A stretch of 64,000 nucleotides of DNA from Streptomyces sp. CGMCC 4.7035 (lineage in GTDB: Bacteria; Actinomycetota; Actinomycetes; Streptomycetales; Streptomycetaceae): assembly GCF_031583065.1 (NCBI RefSeq), contig NZ_CP134053.1, forward strand, positions 62,001-126,000, read 5' to 3'. The notes beneath the pieces were generated by a model. It had not been told where the DNA came from, did no database searches, and saw only the letters and a program-made list of their open reading frames with translations. A program made the translations under genes and the position numbers. Below are positions 50,516 through 58,639 of the stretch, one piece after another (the stretch's first letter is position 1; every line of letters starts with the position of its first letter).

Positions 50516-50936
50516 CTACCGCGGCGCCTCCGTGCGGCCCACTGTGACCCAGGGACCAGATCACGAAGGCTCCGATCGCGATGGAGACCACCGACCAGAC
50601 CGGGGCGTACGGCAGGAACATGAAGTACTCGATCATGTACAGCGCCGCCAGGCCCACGCCCACCCCGCGGGCCCAGTCGCTGCCTTGCAGGACGGCCCAG
50701 CCCGTGATCGCGACCAGCACGCCGATGACCAGGTGGATCCAGCCCCAGGTGGTGAGGTTGAACGAGTACACGTAGTTGCCGACAGCGGCGTAGACGTCGT
50801 TCGTGGCGATGCTCGCGATGCCGTTCAGCACGCCCAGGACGCCGCTGACGATCATCAGGACGCCGGCGAACATCGTGCCGCCGGTGGACCACGCCGTGCG
50901 CTTCGGATGCGTGGTGCGTGCGGTGTGCTGGACCAT
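50516..50936 (-). pseudogene. DUF7144-like four-helix membrane protein with apparent 1-bp frameshift
   Basis: ATG 50936 follows a strong AAGGAGG. The protein has about four helices (GTMFAGVLMIVSGVLGVLNG, WIHLVIGVLVAITGWAVL, GVGLAALYMIEYFMFLPY, SVVSIAIGAFVIWSL). After VIWSL the frame runs on as an Arg/Pro-rich nonsense tail to 50271, across the start of the next gene. Removing one G from the GGG at 50550-50548 restores VIWSLVTVGRTEAPR and a TAG at 50518-50516, giving 139 residues, the usual size. Either a recent mutation or a sequencing error. If not corrected, a 221-residue product (50271-50936) is predicted. Confidence 0.7.
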
Positions 50937-51040
50937 GAGGGTCGCCTCCTTCGGGCCGTTCGGCCGCTTCAACCGCAGGTTCACCCGGGCGGCGCAAGGC
51001 CGCATGGCGGGAGGGGCCGATCGGGTGATCCGGCGGTCCG

Positions 51041-51126
51041 TGCCCGTACGGTCGGGCGTCCACCCGTGCCCGTACGGTCAGGCGTCCACCCGTGCCCGTA
51101 CCGTCTGTCAGGCGTCCACCCGTGCC
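51041..51126. repeat. ~26-bp tandem repeat duplicating the 3' end of the hydrolase gene
   Basis: GGCGTCCACCCGTGCCCGTA-type units occur three times (starting near 51056, 51081 and 51111). The last copy is the final codons and stop (51108-51110) of the minus-strand alpha/beta hydrolase gene; the other two repeat it downstream. Confidence 0.8.
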
Positions 51127-51893
51127 AGGAACTCCCCCAGCGCCTTGTTGAACTCCTCGGGTCGTTCCAGGTTCGGCAGGTGCGCCGCGCCCGCGACGAC
51201 GTTGAGCACGGCGTCGGGGAGTGCGGCGTGCAGGGCCTCCGCGTCCGCGACCGGCGTGTATGTGTCGTCCTCGCCGACCACCACCAGGGCGGGGACCGTG
51301 ACGCGCGTGAGCAGATCGCGGTAGTCGGGACGCTCCGCCCGGCCGCGCAGGGCCGCCGCCGCGCCCTCGGGGAACGTCGCCGTCATCATGCGGTGGACGT
51401 GCGCCGCCACCTCCGCGTCCGCGTACGGGGCGACCATCCGGTGCAGCACCTCGTCGGCGTACCCGCGCATGCCCTCGCGCAGCAGCCGGTCCGCCATCGC
51501 GTACCTGGCCCGCCTGCCTTCCTCGGTCTCCGCCGCCGCGAAGGTGTCCGCGAGCACCAGCCCGGCGATCCGCCCGGGGAACCCGGCCCAGCACTCCATG
51601 GCGATCTGGCCGCCCATGGAGAGCCCGGCGAGGACGAAGCGGTCCACGCCCAGGTCGTCGAGGAGCGCCGCGATGTCGTCGGCGAACGCCGACAGGGGCG
51701 TGACGCCGGGCACGACCGGGGAGGCGCCGTAGCCGCGCAGGTCGGGGGCGATCACCCGGCGCGTGCGCGCGAACTCCGCGAGCTGCGGGGTCCACATCGT
51801 ACGGTCGAAGGGGTGGCCGTGCACCAGGACGAGCGGAAGCCGGTCCGTACCGGTTCCGGGGGCTGTGTCCTCGTATGCGAGGAAAGAGGTCAT
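51108..51893 (-). CDS. Alpha/beta hydrolase
   Basis: 261-residue alpha/beta-fold hydrolase. Oxyanion/HG motif in VLVHGHPFDRTMW, nucleophile elbow GLSMGGQ (Ser), acid in VVGEDDTYTP, and catalytic His in AGAAHLPNLE. Closest in style to 3-oxoadipate enol-lactonase-like esterases; the substrate is unknown. ATG 51893 (MTSFLAYED) with AGGG upstream is preferred over the 12-residue longer in-frame start. Divergent from the MocR regulator with shared direct repeats between them, so it may be a target of that regulator. Confidence 0.88.
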   Translation of the reverse strand: MTSFLAYEDTAPGTGTDRLPLVLVHGHPFDRTMWTPQLAEFARTRRVIAPDLRGYGASPVVPGVTPLSAFADDIAALLDDLGVDRFVLAGLSMGGQIAMECWAGFPGRIAGLVLADTFAAAETEEGRRARYAMADRLLREGMRGYADEVLHRMVAPYADAEVAAHVHRMMTATFPEGAAAALRGRAERPDYRDLLTRVTVPALVVVGEDDTYTPVADAEALHAALPDAVLNVVAGAAHLPNLERPEEFNKALGEFLARVDA

Positions 51894-51918
51894 GGACACG
51901 ACCCTAGGGTCGCCAACT

Positions 51919-51953
51919 CCTCGGTGCAATAAGATCTTTGCCCTCGGTGCAAT
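51919..51953. promoter_or_regulatory. MocR-type direct-repeat operator
   Basis: CCTCGGTGCAAT occurs twice as an exact direct repeat (51919-51930 and 51942-51953) with a 23-bp period, between the divergent hydrolase and MocR genes. MocR/PdxR-type regulators bind direct repeats with about two-turn spacing, so autoregulation is likely. Confidence 0.6.
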
Positions 51954-51967
51954 CCAAGGGGGATGGT

Positions 51968-53308
51968 GTGGAGGACTACCGACGGATCGCCGACCGCTTG
52001 GCGGCGGACATCGCCTCGGGCCGGCTGGGGCCCGGCCAACGGCTCGCGCCGCAACGGGTGTTCGCCCGCCGGCACGGGATCGCGGCCTCGACGGCGGGGC
52101 GGGTGTACGCCGAACTCGTGCGGCGCGGCCTCGTCGTCGGTGAGGTGGGGCGGGGCACCTTCGTACGGGCCTCCCCGGTGCCGTCGGGACGCGCGCTCGC
52201 CGAACCGGCGACGACCGCGCCCGTCAACCTGGAGCTCAACTACCCCTCCGCCCCCGGGCAGTCGGCACTGCTGGCGGACGGGCTCGCGGCGCTGCTGCGC
52301 CCCGACGTCCTCGCCGAGGCGACCCGCACGGCGCCCGCCGTGGGGACACCGGCCGCCCGCGAGGCCGCGGCCTCGCTTCTCGCCACCGGCGGCTGGCGTC
52401 CGGCCCCGGACCACCTGCTGTTCGCCGGCAACGCGCGGCAGGCCATCGCGGGTGCCCTTGCCGCCCTCGCCCGGCCCGGGAGCCGCGTCGGCGTCGAGTG
52501 GCTGACGTATCCGCTGGTCAAGGAGATCGCGACGCGGCTGGGTCTCGTCCTGGTCCCGCTCGCCACGGACGAGCGGGGCCTGCGCCCGGACGCGCTCGCC
52601 GCCGCGCACCGTTCCACGCCGCTGTCCGCGGTGTACGTACAGCCGACACTGCACAATCCGACGTCGGTGACGACGGGAGCGGAGCGCAGGCGGGAACTGG
52701 CCGACGTCCTGCGGGATCTCGACCTTCCCGTCGTCGAGGACCGCATCTGGTCGTTCCTGTGCGGGGCGGAGGGCGGCGCGCCCCTGGCCGCCTACGCGCC
52801 CGAACGCACGTACGTCGTCGACGGGCTGTCCAAACGCGTCGCGCCCGGGCTCACCGTCGGGTTCCTCGTGGTGCCCGAGGGGCGTGGCGGGGCGGCGGCC
52901 GGGGCACTGCGGTCGGGCGGGTGGACGGCGGGCCGGTTCGCGCTGGAGGCGGCGGTGCGGTGGATCGGGGACGGGACCGTGGCACGGCTGGTGGAGGCGA
53001 AACGGGCGGATGCCGGGGCGCGTCAGCGGCTGGTCGCGGAGCACCTCGACGGTTTCGACGTATGCGCCGATCCGCGGGCGTACTTCGCGTGGTGGCGGCT
53101 GCCGCGGCCGTGGCGCGCGGACGTGTTCGCGGCGGCCGCGGCTCGGCGGGGGATCGCGGTGACGCCGGGGCCGGCCTTCGCGGTCGACGGACGCGGCGCG
53201 GAGGGCGCCGCCTCGAACAGCGTCAGACTCGGGCTCGCGTCGGCTCCTCCACCGGAACTGGCGGGCGCCCTGCGGACGCTCGCCGGCGTCGCACGTACAG
53301 GCCCGTGA
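51968..53308 (+). CDS. MocR-family regulator (GntR wHTH + aminotransferase-like domain)
   Basis: 446 residues from GTG 51968 (GGGGG upstream). The N-terminal GntR winged helix (about 5-70, LAPQRVFARRHGIAASTAGR) is followed by a fold-type I aminotransferase domain (about 100-440) that keeps the PLP-binding Lys (VDGLSKRVAPGLTVGF) and the Asp/Tyr pocket (LPVVEDRIWSF, QPTLHNPTS). Such proteins are PLP- or amino-compound-responsive regulators. Its 3' end overlaps the convergent membrane-protein gene by 86 bp. Confidence 0.92.
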   Translation: MEDYRRIADRLAADIASGRLGPGQRLAPQRVFARRHGIAASTAGRVYAELVRRGLVVGEVGRGTFVRASPVPSGRALAEPATTAPVNLELNYPSAPGQSALLADGLAALLRPDVLAEATRTAPAVGTPAAREAAASLLATGGWRPAPDHLLFAGNARQAIAGALAALARPGSRVGVEWLTYPLVKEIATRLGLVLVPLATDERGLRPDALAAAHRSTPLSAVYVQPTLHNPTSVTTGAERRRELADVLRDLDLPVVEDRIWSFLCGAEGGAPLAAYAPERTYVVDGLSKRVAPGLTVGFLVVPEGRGGAAAGALRSGGWTAGRFALEAAVRWIGDGTVARLVEAKRADAGARQRLVAEHLDGFDVCADPRAYFAWWRLPRPWRADVFAAAAARRGIAVTPGPAFAVDGRGAEGAASNSVRLGLASAPPPELAGALRTLAGVARTGP

Positions 53309-54122
53309 GCCAGGCGGCCAGGGCCACCGTGAGGCCGAGTGCCAGCAGCAGCCAGGACACCGTGCGCAGCGTCTCGGTGAGCGCGTCGTAGACCGCGCCC
53401 GCGGCGGGGTGCGAGACGTCCGCCGGGAGATCCCTCAGTGTCAGGTGGCGGCCCACGGAGATCGCGACGCCCAGCAGTGCCGCACCCAGCGCCGTGCCGA
53501 GCCCGGTGGCCAGTACGGCCCGGCGGCGGTACACCGCCAGGAGGATGCCGGCCAGGGCGAAGCCGACCGCGGCGACGGGAAGCCAGAAACCGGCGACTTC
53601 CAGCACGTGGAACCCCTTCCTGAGCTTCGACAGGTCCTCCGGCCGGAGCAGCGTGATCTCCGTGTGCGCGACCGGGATTCGGCGCGCGAACGGCACGTGG
53701 TCGTCGGTGAGTTGCCGCTTCATCCGCTCGGCGGCGGGGGCGAGGTCGATGGTGACCGGGCTGTCGTCTTCGCCGCGCAGGGCGCGCAGCACGGCGTCGT
53801 GGGCGGTGAGGTTCGCGGTGGCCCAGGCGCTGCGGAAGGCCTCGGTGCCGGTGAACGAGCGGACCGCGTCGTGCACGAAGGCGTGCACGGAGGCCTGTAG
53901 CGGCGGCCCGACGTGCACCTCGCGCATGATGTCGTCGGTGACGGCGGCGGCGACGGCGTCCCGGACCTGGGCGTCGGAGGCGAGCTGGGCGGTGGTGGCG
54001 GCGTAGCGGGAGCCGTCCTCGATGCCGTACTTCGCCCACGCGGCCAGCGCGCTCAGCGGCGCGAGCAGGCACGCGAGGCCGACCAGCACGGTGGAGAGGA
54101 CGCTCCGGACACGTCGAGACAC
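53223..54122 (-). CDS. Membrane protein with large extracytoplasmic loop
   Basis: 299 residues from GTG 54122. One N-terminal helix (VRSVLSTVLVGLACLLAPLSA), a soluble ~150-residue helical domain, then three C-terminal helices (FWLPVAAVGFALAGILLAVY, ATGLGTALGAALLGVAISVG, TVSWLLLALGLTVALAAWL) and a basic tail. The pattern resembles conserved actinobacterial integral membrane proteins without assigned function. The 3' end overlaps the MocR gene in antisense. No clear SD. Confidence 0.75.
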   Translation of the reverse strand: MSRRVRSVLSTVLVGLACLLAPLSALAAWAKYGIEDGSRYAATTAQLASDAQVRDAVAAAVTDDIMREVHVGPPLQASVHAFVHDAVRSFTGTEAFRSAWATANLTAHDAVLRALRGEDDSPVTIDLAPAAERMKRQLTDDHVPFARRIPVAHTEITLLRPEDLSKLRKGFHVLEVAGFWLPVAAVGFALAGILLAVYRRRAVLATGLGTALGAALLGVAISVGRHLTLRDLPADVSHPAAGAVYDALTETLRTVSWLLLALGLTVALAAWLTGLYVRRRRASAGRPPVPVEEPTRARV

Positions 54123-54484
54123 GCCACCAGCGAACCGTGCCCGCGCACGAGGGGCGAGTCGATCGCCTGCAAATGGGTGGATATGACAATCCGAAGGAGG
54201 GCTGGCAACGGAACGGGATGGAACGGGACGGAGCGGGGCGGAAGGGTTCTCCGGTGGAGGGTTCACCCGAACGGGTGTTATCTGGTGGTGGGGAGAAGGC
54301 CACGACGGGAACGGAGTACCGGAGTACCGCAAGGCTCCTCGACCGGTTCCCGGGAGTGGATGCCCCGGGGGACGGGTGAGTGAGGGAGACGCATGAGGCC
54401 CCGGCGTAGGCGTGGGCCATCGCGCCGGGGTCTCGTGCGCCGATCAGCGGCTGACTGTCGGTCGGCCGTCGGTCGGCCCGTCGG
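54123..54484. other. 362-bp interval: promoter and terminator, no gene
   Basis: Holds the upstream region of the membrane-protein gene (a CACCCG-aa-CGGGTG dyad at 54264-54277), short GGAACGGGA repeats near 54210-54240, the terminator at 54395-54434, and three GTCGGTCGGCC-type repeats at 54456-54490. Short ORFs on the + strand lack support. Confidence 0.4.
54395..54434 (-). terminator. Terminator of small membrane-protein gene
   Basis: GAGGCCCCGGCG / CGCCGGGGTCTC, 12-bp arms with one mismatch, 16-nt loop, ~50 bp after the stop at 54485. Confidence 0.65.
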
Positions 54485-54991
54485 TCAGCCGACCCGGTGT
54501 CCCTCCGCGTCCTCGTGCGTGTAGTAGCGGTAGAAGTTGAACGCGAACACGGCCACGGCCAGCGCGAGGCCCAAGCCGACCGAGCGCAGCACGCTCTCAC
54601 CGGTCTGGCTGTACAGGAAGCCGAACGCGATGCCTCCGAACGACGCCCACAGCACCGCGTGCGCCTCGCGCCGCAGATACGGCGCGACCATGAACAGCGC
54701 GATGCACACCGCCGCGAACGCGATCGCGCACACGAAGCCGAACAGGATGTTCCAGCCGGTGATGGGGCCGGCGTCGCGCCGGATGCCCGCGGCCCAGAAG
54801 CCGTAGACGAGCCCCAGGGCGACGGGCCACGCGATCCGCGCGACGGTGTGCACCTGCTCGTCGAAGACGTCGGGTGGGCGGTAGGCCGTGACGGTCGTAC
54901 CGGTCGTACCGGTCGTACCCGTCATACCCCTCGCGCCGGGTCTCCTGGCGGGTGTGCGTCGTCTCCCCGGCCTGGGTGCCGCGTGAGCCAT
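54485..54991 (-). CDS. Four-helix hypothetical membrane protein
   Basis: 168 residues from ATG 54991 (AAAGGAG upstream). The first ~40 residues are Arg/Thr/Gly-rich with a Thr-Gly-Thr repeat from a 9-bp tandem repeat at 54896-54922. Four hydrophobic helices follow (IAWPVALGLVYGFWAAG, ILFGFVCAIAFAAVCIALFMVAP, AVLWASFGGIAFGFLYS, VGLGLALAVAVFAFNFYR). No function assigned. Divergent from the NAD(P)-binding oxidoreductase. Confidence 0.78.
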   Translation of the reverse strand: MAHAAPRPGRRRTPARRPGARGMTGTTGTTGTTVTAYRPPDVFDEQVHTVARIAWPVALGLVYGFWAAGIRRDAGPITGWNILFGFVCAIAFAAVCIALFMVAPYLRREAHAVLWASFGGIAFGFLYSQTGESVLRSVGLGLALAVAVFAFNFYRYYTHEDAEGHRVG

Positions 54992-55151
54992 GAGAGCACG
55001 CTCCTTTCTTCGGCGCGTTCGCCTCCGGGGCGCCTCGGCCCCTTCGGCTCACCCGCGAGGGCTCCTCGCCCCTGCACTCCAGGGCACACCTGGCCAGGGC
55101 GGCTGGCAAGTCGGGATGCAAAGCCGCCGGGGCCGTGTTTCGCTGGGGCTC

Positions 55152-55787
55152 ATGAGGATCGTGCTGTTCGGAGCGACGGGAATGGTGGGCAGCCGGATCG
55201 CCGCGGAGGCGGCGCGGCGCGGCCACCAGGTCACCGCCGTGAGCCGCTCCGGCCGGTCGCCCGTGCCCGCAGTGACGGCCGCGGCGGCGGACGCCTCGGA
55301 CCCGGCGGAGGTCGCCTCGCTGGTGGCGGGGGCGGACGCGGTGGCGAGCGCGTTGGCGCCGCCGCGGGACGGTTCGGACCCGAAGGAACCGTTCCTCGCC
55401 CTCAACCGTGCTCTCGTGCAGGGCACGCGCGAGGCCAGGGTGCGGCGGCTCGTGGTGGTCGGTGGGGCGGGCAGTCTGGAGGTCGCCCCCGGGCAGGCGC
55501 TGGTCGACCAGCCGGACTTCCCCGAGGCGGTCCGGCCCGAGGCGCTCGCCCACAGCGAGGTCCTGGAGTACTACCGCACCCTCGACGACCTGGACTGGAC
55601 GTACGTCTCGCCCGCCGCCTTGATCGGCCCCGGCGAGCGCACGGGCCGCTTCCGGGTGGGCGGCGACGAGCTGCTCACCGACCCGGACGGCAACAGCCGG
55701 ATCAGCGCCGAGGACTACGCGGTCGCGTTCGTCGACGAACTGGAGCAGGGCGCGCGGGTACGCGCCCGCATGTCGGTCGCGTACTGA
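55152..55787 (+). CDS. NAD(P)-binding oxidoreductase (atypical SDR / NmrA-like)
   Basis: 211-residue Rossmann-fold protein. The N-terminal dinucleotide motif is GATGMVGSRIA, with SRSGRS at the end of beta-2 suggesting NADP preference. VVVGGAGSLEVAP and a Tyr in TYVSPAALIGPGERTG are typical of the SDR a5/BLVRB-like group. ATG 55152 with GGGG upstream; the frame is open further but without coding character. The PP2C gene begins 15 bp after its stop, so they may share a transcript. Confidence 0.87.
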   Translation: MRIVLFGATGMVGSRIAAEAARRGHQVTAVSRSGRSPVPAVTAAAADASDPAEVASLVAGADAVASALAPPRDGSDPKEPFLALNRALVQGTREARVRRLVVVGGAGSLEVAPGQALVDQPDFPEAVRPEALAHSEVLEYYRTLDDLDWTYVSPAALIGPGERTGRFRVGGDELLTDPDGNSRISAEDYAVAFVDELEQGARVRARMSVAY

Positions 55788-55802
55788 CGGAGGGCAGCGC
55801 CG

Positions 55803-57323
55803 GTGCCCACGAGGCGACCACCGCAGGACCGACCGGAGGAGGGCGGGCCCGAACGCCGACGGCGTGGCCTCGGCTTCCCCCGGCTCGGCTTCCCTCGGCT
55901 CGGCTTCCCTCGGCTCGGCTTCCCCCGGCTCGGGTTTCCTCGGCTCGGGTTTCCGCGCCGTGGCGCCGGACCCGGACCCGCCGCGCTCGGCGCCTCGCTG
56001 TCCGATCCTCAGGCCGTCGACGACTCCCTGCCCACGGGCGTGTCCGCGCTCGACGGGCCGTTGCCCGCCGTCTCCGTCCCCGACGAATCCGTCCTGGACG
56101 GACCGGTCGGATCCCTGCGGGACGGTGCGCCCGCACCCGCGCGCGGCAGGCCTGCCGGACGTGCGCGCGCCCGGCTGCCCGGTCTGGAACCCGCCGACGC
56201 CCTGCGCGCGCGGCAGGAGATGCTGCGCGTGCGTGGGCGCAGCATCGCCTGGATACCGCCGCTCGTGCTGCTCGTGGCCATCGCCGCGATCGACTGGCAC
56301 ACGGGCGGCGAGTTCCGGACCATCTCGTGGGTGGTGCTGGTGCCCGGCATCGCGGCCGCGATCTGCGGGCTGTGGGGGACGGTCTTCATCGCCCTTCTGG
56401 CCGTCGCCACGTACGAGCTGGAGGACCACACCTGGCCGCACCAGTTCCAGGCCGGGCTGCCCGATTTCATCCTCGTCGTCGTGGGCAGTGCGCTCGCCGT
56501 GCTGGCCTGCGCGGTCCGGATGCGCGAGGAGCGGCGCATGCTGCACATGCAGGACGTCGTCGACACCACCCGGCGCACCGTGCTGCGCCCGCTGCCGGCC
56601 GGCTGGGGCGGCCTCGATCACGCGGCGGTCTACCTCGCCGCCGACAGTGTGGCCCGCGTCGGTGGCGACTTCTACGACATCCAGCCCGGCCCGCAGGGCA
56701 CCCGCGTGCTGCTCGGCGACGTCCAGGGCAAGGGCCTCGGCGCGGTCACGGCCGCGTCGGCGCTGCTCAGCACGTTCCGTGAGGCGGCGTACCACGAGCC
56801 TGCCCTCGGCGCGGTCGCCGACCGGCTGGAGATCCGGATGCGGCGGCACGTCCGTTACTGCGCGGAGATCGGCCGCGACGACGAGGAGCGCTACGCCACC
56901 GCGGTGCTGGTCGGCTTCCCGCCGGCCGACCCCTCGTACGTGGAGGCCATCAACTTCGGGCACGAGCCGCCGCTGGTGGTGGCCCCGGACGGGGTACGGC
57001 CCCTGCCGCCCGGCGACGGACTTCCGCTGGGCCTCGGTGAACTGGGCGACGGACCGCCGCCGGTGGTGCGCGTGCCGCTCGCGCCCGGCGAGACGTTGCT
57101 GCTGGTCACGGACGGGGTGAGCGAGGCGCGGGACGGCGCCGGGGAGTTCTTCCCACTGTATGACCTGGTGGCCCGCGCGCTCGCCGAGGACCCGTGCGCC
57201 GCCGAGCCCGGCCGCTTGGTGCGCCTCGTCCGCGACGGCACAGTGCGTCACTGCGGCGGTCATCTGGAGGACGACACGACGATCTTCGCGCTACGCCGCC
57301 GGCCCACGCCCGGCGGAGAGTGA
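55803..57323 (+). CDS. Membrane PP2C (SpoIIE/RsbU-type) phosphatase with LGFPR repeats
   Basis: 506 residues. After a short charged start there are six LGFPR pentapeptides (about 23-52) encoded by a 15-bp tandem repeat, then a Pro/Ala linker. Three or four helices follow (SIAWIPPLVLLVAIAAIDW, TISWVVLVPGIAAAICGLWG, ILVVVGSALAVLACAV) and a cytoplasmic SpoIIE-type PP2C domain (about 255-500; RVGGDFYDIQPGPQG, GDVQGKGLGAVTAAS, DGVSEARDGAGEFF). Likely dephosphorylates an anti-sigma-factor antagonist. GTG 55803. No ATPase domain, unlike the phosphatase at 26206. Confidence 0.9.
   Translation: MPTRRPPQDRPEEGGPERRRRGLGFPRLGFPRLGFPRLGFPRLGFPRLGFPRRGAGPGPAALGASLSDPQAVDDSLPTGVSALDGPLPAVSVPDESVLDGPVGSLRDGAPAPARGRPAGRARARLPGLEPADALRARQEMLRVRGRSIAWIPPLVLLVAIAAIDWHTGGEFRTISWVVLVPGIAAAICGLWGTVFIALLAVATYELEDHTWPHQFQAGLPDFILVVVGSALAVLACAVRMREERRMLHMQDVVDTTRRTVLRPLPAGWGGLDHAAVYLAADSVARVGGDFYDIQPGPQGTRVLLGDVQGKGLGAVTAASALLSTFREAAYHEPALGAVADRLEIRMRRHVRYCAEIGRDDEERYATAVLVGFPPADPSYVEAINFGHEPPLVVAPDGVRPLPPGDGLPLGLGELGDGPPPVVRVPLAPGETLLLVTDGVSEARDGAGEFFPLYDLVARALAEDPCAAEPGRLVRLVRDGTVRHCGGHLEDDTTIFALRRRPTPGGE
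55869..55958. repeat. 15-bp tandem repeat, six units, in PP2C gene
   Basis: CTCGGCTTCCCYCGG units start at 55869 and repeat every 15 bp; the last two have diverged (CTCGGGTTTCC..). Encodes LGFPR pentapeptides. Confidence 0.9.
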
Positions 57324-57474
57324 CTACGCGGTCGGGGGACTGCCGGCGGCTGAGCTCACCGCACTTCCGCCGTACAACACGGGCCATAGGCGGGCGTTTG
57401 CTCGGTCTTCGTCGCCCCTTTGCAGGCGCAGCGGTTACGGTGCTGACGTACCTGATCGATCGGGGGAGGGAACG

Positions 57475-58617
57475 ATGCCCGGAACCGTGCTGCTGCTCGC
57501 GGCCTCGCCGGCAGGCAAGGGGTGCCTGGTGGACGCGGCGTCCGTGCTCCCGGTGCTCGCGGCCGTCGCCCCGCCGGTGCTGTCCGGCACGGACACGGCG
57601 AACGTGGTGGAACTCGCCGACCCGCTGGAGCCGCAGGCCGTGCTCACCCGGTTGCGGGCCGCCGCGGGCGCACCCGGTCCGCTGACGGTGTTCCTCACCG
57701 GGCAGCTCCAGCTCGACCGTCGCCAGCACCTGCCGCATCTGGCGCTGGCCCGCACCACGCCGGCCACGGTCCGCTACACCGGCTTCCCCTGGCACTGGTT
57801 CCGTGAGGAACTGCGGCTGCGCCCGCCCGGTGCGACGACCGTGTTCGCGGATCTGCACGCGGACCCGGAGACCTGGCAGCACCTGCACACCCGGCCCCTC
57901 GACTGCGGCCCGACCGTCCTCCTCCACGGCCGTATCGCCCCGCCGCCACGGCGCCGCGCGCTGGCGATTCCGGCGTACATGAAGACGCTGGCGACGATCC
58001 TGCGCAGTGGTCACCGCCCGGACCCGGCGACCCTCCATCACCAGGTGCTGACGCGCGTGTACGCGGACGCCGGTCCCCAGGGTGACGTCATCCTGGCACC
58101 CAACCAGCCGATAATGAACCGCAGTTGGCTCACGCCCCCGTCCTACAGTCCCCCGCCGCCCCCGGCCGCCGCCCCGGCACCCCCGGACCCGCACGCCGCC
58201 CTCACGGCCGCCGTGCAGGACGGCCGGCACACGGAGGCCGCCGCGCTCGCCGCGCAGTGGGAGCAGGCCGCGCTGCGGGAACACGGCCCCGGTTCCCAGG
58301 AGGCGCTGCACTGGATGGAGGTCCGCGCCGACCTCGCGATGCTCGCGGGTGACGCGGGCCGCAGCTGCGAGGCCTGGCTGGCGGTCGCCGCCGCCCGTCT
58401 CTCGGCCGGCCAGAGCCCCGAGGACCCGGCGGTGGAGGCGGCCGTCGACCGCGCCCACCACCAGTGGGGCAGCATGCGCGACGCGGCCCGGGCCCGCGAA
58501 CTGGGCCCTGCCCTGGCCGACCTGCGCGCACGGGTACCGGGACGGCGCGAAGGCGCCCTGGACCATGTCCACAGGCGCCTTCGCAGGCTTCAGGGTCAGC
58601 TCCAGACCCAGCCGTGA
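57475..58617 (+). CDS. Hypothetical protein with N-terminal alpha/beta domain and TPR-like C-terminus
   Basis: 380 residues, ATG 57475 with an excellent GGGGGAGGG upstream. The N-terminal ~210 residues alternate strands and helices: VLLLAASPAGKGCLV, PLTVFLTGQLQLDRRQHLP and GATTVFADLHADPE resemble, loosely, the strand positions of caspase-like (C14) domains, but the catalytic His and Cys are replaced (TGQ and ADLHAD). A Pro-rich linker (about 222-242) leads to a TPR-like region (AAQWEQAALREHGPGSQEAL, LAMLAGDAGRSCEAWLAVAA). Cytoplasmic. An 11-bp hairpin at 58547-58584 lies in its last codons. I do not recognise a named family. Confidence 0.72.
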   Translation: MPGTVLLLAASPAGKGCLVDAASVLPVLAAVAPPVLSGTDTANVVELADPLEPQAVLTRLRAAAGAPGPLTVFLTGQLQLDRRQHLPHLALARTTPATVRYTGFPWHWFREELRLRPPGATTVFADLHADPETWQHLHTRPLDCGPTVLLHGRIAPPPRRRALAIPAYMKTLATILRSGHRPDPATLHHQVLTRVYADAGPQGDVILAPNQPIMNRSWLTPPSYSPPPPPAAAPAPPDPHAALTAAVQDGRHTEAAALAAQWEQAALREHGPGSQEALHWMEVRADLAMLAGDAGRSCEAWLAVAAARLSAGQSPEDPAVEAAVDRAHHQWGSMRDAARARELGPALADLRARVPGRREGALDHVHRRLRRLQGQLQTQP

Positions 58618-58639
58618 CGGTGCACGGTCGCACCGGGCC

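Noticed and set aside
54137..54379. Plus-strand ORF of 80 codons upstream of the membrane-protein gene
   Set aside because: Low-complexity Gly/Arg/Glu translation over GGAACGGGA repeats; no SD at its start.
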